A stretch of 64,000 bases of DNA from Pararhizobium arenae (GTDB lineage: Bacteria > Pseudomonadota > Alphaproteobacteria > Rhizobiales > Rhizobiaceae): the NCBI RefSeq assembly GCF_001931685.1, contig NZ_MOOY01000002.1:62001-126000 (forward strand), given 5' to 3'. Position 1 is the stretch's first letter, and each line of letters opens with the position of its first letter. The notes under the pieces were generated by a model. The model was not told the origin of the DNA and did not search any database. It was given only the letters and a program-made list of their open reading frames with translations. Positions 61,155 to 64,000 of the stretch are shown here, piece by piece. A program made the position numbers and the translations under genes.

Positions 61155-62054
61155 ATGAACCGTCATCTTTCCAGCGCCGGAACGGCGATGAATATCGGCG
61201 CCCTGGTTCGGGGACGTGAAAGCATTCTCCTGTGTCTGGCCGCCATGCTGCTGTTCGCCGCGTCGGATGTGATCGCCAAACATCTCTCTGAGACGTTCCA
61301 TCCGCTGCAGATCGCATGGTTTCGCTATCTTGCGGCATCGATCCTGCTTGCGGTCGTCTGCCTGAGATCGGGCCTGCCCGCGCCAAGCGCGGCATCGGCG
61401 TCGCAGGTTATCCGGGGCGTCGGCATGGCCGGAGCGACAATCCTGCTGATTGCCGCGCTGAAGCTCCAGCCGATGGCGGAAGCGACGGCGCTGGTGTTTA
61501 TATCTCCCGGCCTCGTCACGCTGCTCTGCGTCTTGATCCTCAAGGAGCGCGTGCCTGCGCGACGTTGGCTGGGCGTCGCCGGAGGGCTTCTCGGGGTGCT
61601 GGTTATCCTGCGTCCGGGTTTTGCAGGCTACAATCCCGCCGCCTTTTTTTCGATCGGGTCCGCGGCCTCCTGGGCGACGGCCCTGGTGATGACGCGGCGT
61701 GCCGTGGTTGCCGACAGCCTGGCAACGACGCTCGCCTATTCCGCCCTCACGGGTTTCGTGCTGCTGTCGCTGGCTTTGCCGTTCGTTTTTCAGGAGATGA
61801 GCTTTGAACAGGTGGTGCTGTCCTGCGCGACCGCCGGTTTGTGGCTGGCAGCGCACGTCGCGATCGCCTTCGCCTACAGGCGGCCGGAGGCACAGGTTTC
61901 CCGGCTGGCGCCCGTCTCCTACACGCATCTCCTGTGGGCCACCGGCATCGGCTACCTCGCCTTCGGCACGATACCCGATGCCATGACCGTGGCGGGATCG
62001 GTGCTGATCGTCGCAAGCGGACTGGCCGCCCTGAAGGGGGACCGGCCGGCATGA
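61155..62054 (+). CDS. EamA/DMT-family exporter
   Basis: A 299-residue inner-membrane protein with ten predicted helices in two EamA repeats (SDVIAKHLSETFHPLQIAWFRYLAAS and ALKLQPMAEATALVFISPGLVTLLCVLILKERVPARRW in the first). The start could instead be 61188. DMT proteins usually export amino acids or metabolites. Its coupling to an importer and catabolic enzymes suggests overflow or product export. Confidence 0.88.
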   Translation: MNRHLSSAGTAMNIGALVRGRESILLCLAAMLLFAASDVIAKHLSETFHPLQIAWFRYLAASILLAVVCLRSGLPAPSAASASQVIRGVGMAGATILLIAALKLQPMAEATALVFISPGLVTLLCVLILKERVPARRWLGVAGGLLGVLVILRPGFAGYNPAAFFSIGSAASWATALVMTRRAVVADSLATTLAYSALTGFVLLSLALPFVFQEMSFEQVVLSCATAGLWLAAHVAIAFAYRRPEAQVSRLAPVSYTHLLWATGIGYLAFGTIPDAMTVAGSVLIVASGLAALKGDRPA

Positions 62055-62079
62055 ATGTAAACTGCAGAGGAGTATCGCG

Positions 62080-62895
62080 ATGACAAACGTGCTTTTGATC
62101 GGAGCTGGCAATATGGGGTTCGCCATGTTGCGAACCTGGGTCGGCATCTCCGGTTTCGGTTTATCCGTCGTGGAGATGCATGAGGCTTTTCGCGAGAGAG
62201 CGCAGGCTATCGGCGCAGATGCCTATGCCGATCTCTCCGATCTGCCCGCCGGCTACCGAGCCGATGTTATCGTCCTTGCCACCAAACCCCAGACAATCGC
62301 CGAGGTTGCCGTGCGCAGCGCGGACCATCTGCGCGAGGGCGGGCTGGTGATTTCCGTTGCGGCGGGTATCACCATCGACACGATTGGCCGGAGCATTGGC
62401 AGGGACGCGGCGATCATCCGCGCGATGCCGAACACGCCAGCCGCCATAGCCGAGGGCATGATCGTCTGCTGCGCGAGCCTCCACGCAACGCAGGCGGATC
62501 GTAATCGCGCAACGACGCTGCTTTCGGTCGTCGGTCGCGTCGCCTTTGTCGAGGACGAGGATTTGATGGACGCGGTCACGGCGATTTCGGGGTCCGGGCC
62601 GGCTTATGTCTTCTACTTCCTGGAAACCTTCAGCGCAGCCGCCCGGTCCCTGGGCCTGTCGGATGATCTTGCGATGACGCTTGCCAAGCAGACTGTTTTC
62701 GGTGCCGCGAAGATGGCACTGGACCCGGATGCAGACCCAGCCGACCTGCGGGTGCAGGTGACCAGCCCGAATGGAACGACGGCAGCCGCTCTGTCTGTTT
62801 TGATGGATGTCCGACATGGTCTGGCGCCGCTCCTTCAAAACGCGACGGAAGCGGCGCGGCGACGGTCGCGGGAATTGGGCCTGCCGTCATCGTGA
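62080..62895 (+). CDS. Pyrroline-5-carboxylate reductase family protein (ProC-like)
   Basis: A 271-residue NAD(P)H-dependent reductase, with GAGGAGTATCGCG upstream. Rossmann motif LIGAGNMGFAMLRTW, TKPQTIAEVA, MPNTPAAIAEGM and the signature DAVTAISGSGPAYVFYFLE agree with ProC. The segment VTSPNGTTAAAL differs from the usual VTSPGGTT. It is in a regulated catabolic operon, not a housekeeping context, so reduction of a cyclic imine other than P5C (for example delta-1-pyrroline-2-carboxylate or an analogue) is plausible. Confidence 0.87.
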   Translation: MTNVLLIGAGNMGFAMLRTWVGISGFGLSVVEMHEAFRERAQAIGADAYADLSDLPAGYRADVIVLATKPQTIAEVAVRSADHLREGGLVISVAAGITIDTIGRSIGRDAAIIRAMPNTPAAIAEGMIVCCASLHATQADRNRATTLLSVVGRVAFVEDEDLMDAVTAISGSGPAYVFYFLETFSAAARSLGLSDDLAMTLAKQTVFGAAKMALDPDADPADLRVQVTSPNGTTAAALSVLMDVRHGLAPLLQNATEAARRRSRELGLPSS

Positions 62896-62940
62896 TGCAC
62901 CATTTGGCATCCGTGCAAAACGCACGCAGCGCGCCATTGC

Positions 62941-62952
62941 TTCGTACACGAA
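62941..62952. promoter_or_regulatory. Second GntR/FCD palindrome, upstream of the regulator
   Basis: TTCGTACACGAA, followed by GATATATATTG. It differs from the palindrome at 57430-57441 by one base, and the AT-rich flank is also alike. It indicates autoregulation and control of the operon head. Confidence 0.65.
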
Positions 62953-63004
62953 GATATATATTGAATTAGACTTTTAACCGTTGGTCCCGCGAAAGGAAAT
63001 ATTC

Positions 63005-63655
63005 ATGGCAGTCAGAAAGACCTCCGCCGGCGACTTCATGGCATCCGACGTGCGAAACCGCCTTCGAAGCATGATCCTTGGAGCCGAGCTGAAGCCCGGA
63101 CAGCGGCTTGTGGAAGACGACCTGTGCGAACGTCTGGGGGTCGGGCGTACACCCGTGCGTGAGGCGCTGCTGTTGTTGCAGGGAGAAGGTTTTATCAGCC
63201 GCGAAAGAGGCTGGGTCGTCGAAACGGTGGATCGCAGCCAGGTCAGGGCGATTTTCGAAAGCCGGGCCGCGATCGAGGCCGCCACGGCACGGCTTGCCGC
63301 TCGCCATGCCGAGGCAAGCGAGCTTGATGCCATGGCAGAGCTTGTGGAGGCCATGGAGCCTGGCGAGACACTGACGCGCAGCGAACTGAACAGCCTCAAC
63401 ACCCAGTTCCACAAGACGATTATCGCGGCATCGAAGAATATGTTCCTGGCCCAGTTCCATGAGCGGACCCTGTTTCACTACTGGATGCTGCGCGTGCCGA
63501 TCCTTTTTTCCGAAGCCGAGGTGAGGGAGACCAATCTCCAGCATCGAAGAATTCTTGCGGCGCTGGTCGGTCGCGACGAGGAGGAGGCGGAGAGGGCTGC
63601 CCGCCATCACGTCGAGGCGACGATGGCGATCGTCGAACCAGCCATCGAACTCTAG
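63005..63655 (+). CDS. GntR/FCD-family regulator of the preceding operon
   Basis: A 216-residue regulator; AAAGGAAATATTC precedes the ATG. The HTH is DVRNRLRSMILGAELKPGQRLVEDDLCERLGVGRTPVREALLLLQGEGFISRERG. The FCD domain (about 80-210) has the ARLAARHAEASELDAMAELV helix, NTQFHKTIIAASKN and AARHHVEATMAIVEPAIEL, the metal-ligand His positions. It most likely represses the 57531-62895 operon through the TTCGTA(T/C)ACGAA palindromes, with the imported compound or a derivative as inducer. Confidence 0.92.
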   Translation: MAVRKTSAGDFMASDVRNRLRSMILGAELKPGQRLVEDDLCERLGVGRTPVREALLLLQGEGFISRERGWVVETVDRSQVRAIFESRAAIEAATARLAARHAEASELDAMAELVEAMEPGETLTRSELNSLNTQFHKTIIAASKNMFLAQFHERTLFHYWMLRVPILFSEAEVRETNLQHRRILAALVGRDEEEAERAARHHVEATMAIVEPAIEL

Positions 63656-63716
63656 CTTTTTCTGCAGCACACGGTTCGCCGTCGTTGCCAAACCAGAGAC
63701 ATACAGGGGTGAAGGA

Positions 63717-64000
63717 TTGCCTGATCTCGACAAGACAGACCGCCGCATATTGACGGTCCTTCAATCGGAAGGCCGTATCACCAACAGCGAGCTTGCCCAC
63801 CGTCTCGGTATTCCGCAGACCTCGATGAGCGACCGCTTTCGTCGGCTTCAACGGGATGGCTTCATCACCGGTTTTGGCTGCAGGCTTGATCCGGCGCTGA
63901 TCGGTTTCGATCTCCTCGTCTTCGTTGAGGTTCTGCTGGACAAGACGACGCCGGATGTTTTTGAAAAGTTCGCCCGCGCCGTGCGCCTCGCGCCGGAGGT
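63717..64000 (+). CDS. Lrp/AsnC-family regulator, N-terminal part
   Basis: The frame beginning at TTG 63717 (AGGGG seven bases before) runs off the right edge. It reads LPDLDKTDRRILTVLQSEGRI, then SELAHRLGIPQTSMSDRFRRLQRDGFITGFGCRLDPALIGFDLLVFVEVLLDKTTPDVF. This is the AsnC/Lrp helix-turn-helix and the first strand and helix of the RAM domain. It responds to amino acids in this family and fits a neighbourhood of amino-acid uptake. The start codon is inferred and might be different. Confidence 0.85.
   Translation, partial: MPDLDKTDRRILTVLQSEGRITNSELAHRLGIPQTSMSDRFRRLQRDGFITGFGCRLDPALIGFDLLVFVEVLLDKTTPDVFEKFARAVRLAPE

Overview
The window looks like a chromosome or large-replicon segment of a member of the Rhizobiaceae (Rhizobium/Agrobacterium/Ensifer type). 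The case for this is high-GC coding sequence, a very high density of ABC sugar-uptake operons each with its own repressor, many LysR/GntR/TetR/SorC regulators, a RIME-like intergenic repeat, and a D-apiose degradation cluster of the kind described from rhizobia. I see no rRNA, tRNA, CRISPR array, transposase or phage gene. Several genes are decayed fragments.

Layout. 1-5.1 kb: the 3' end of an RND efflux pump, then an OmpR-type response regulator and an EnvZ-type histidine kinase flanking an oppositely oriented mipA/ompV-type outer membrane protein gene. The two plus-strand genes share a 14-bp upstream box. 5.2-10.6 kb: an ECF sigma factor and membrane anti-sigma factor with a divergent subtilase, followed by an unknown protein, a Ser/Asn-rich secreted protein and an RTX-repeat protein. 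All four non-sigma transcription units carry GGAAT-N16-CGT(T/A) upstream, so this looks like a local ECF regulon of mostly exported products. 10.6-11.4 kb: decayed DNA with a broken lysR. 11.4-18.2 kb (minus strand): GntR regulator, NanE epimerase, ROK kinase and a four-gene sugar ABC transporter, an amino-sugar (ManNAc-type) locus without a neuraminate lyase. 18.3-20.9 kb: gene remnants, a single-domain response regulator and unknown small genes. 21-24.7 kb: LysR, NTF2-like and SDR genes, then an OhrR-like MarR regulator divergent from an exported alpha/beta hydrolase. 24.8-26.5 kb: a GMC oxidoreductase.

26.6-40.2 kb: a large catabolic locus controlled by a SorC-type regulator. It contains an FGGY kinase, an sn-glycerol-1-phosphate dehydrogenase homologue, a HAD phosphatase, a complete ABC transporter with a Tat-type binding protein, an SDR, a class II aldolase fused to an SDR, and a GpsA-like dehydrogenase. 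The substrate is not known to me. This is one of the two best candidates for an undescribed pathway. 40.3-44.6 kb: Ohr-type peroxidase, SnoaL-like protein, TetR with twin operators, LysR, SDR and a lipocalin-like protein.

44.7-56.6 kb: the D-apiose cluster: FadR-type regulator, RuBisCO-like protein, DUF1537-family 3-oxo-isoapionate kinase, D-apionate oxidoisomerase, RbsABC-type importer with a DUF2291 lipoprotein, D-apiose dehydrogenase and D-apionate lactonase. Two near-identical 15-bp boxes mark its promoters. A decayed enolase-superfamily gene follows. 57.1-63.7 kb: a second possibly undescribed unit: gamma-glutamylcyclotransferase-like protein, polar amino-acid-type ABC importer, VOC protein, EamA exporter, ProC-like reductase and a GntR/FCD regulator. 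A matching TTCGTA(T/C)ACGAA palindrome lies both at the head of the operon and before the regulator. The window ends inside an Lrp/AsnC regulator gene.
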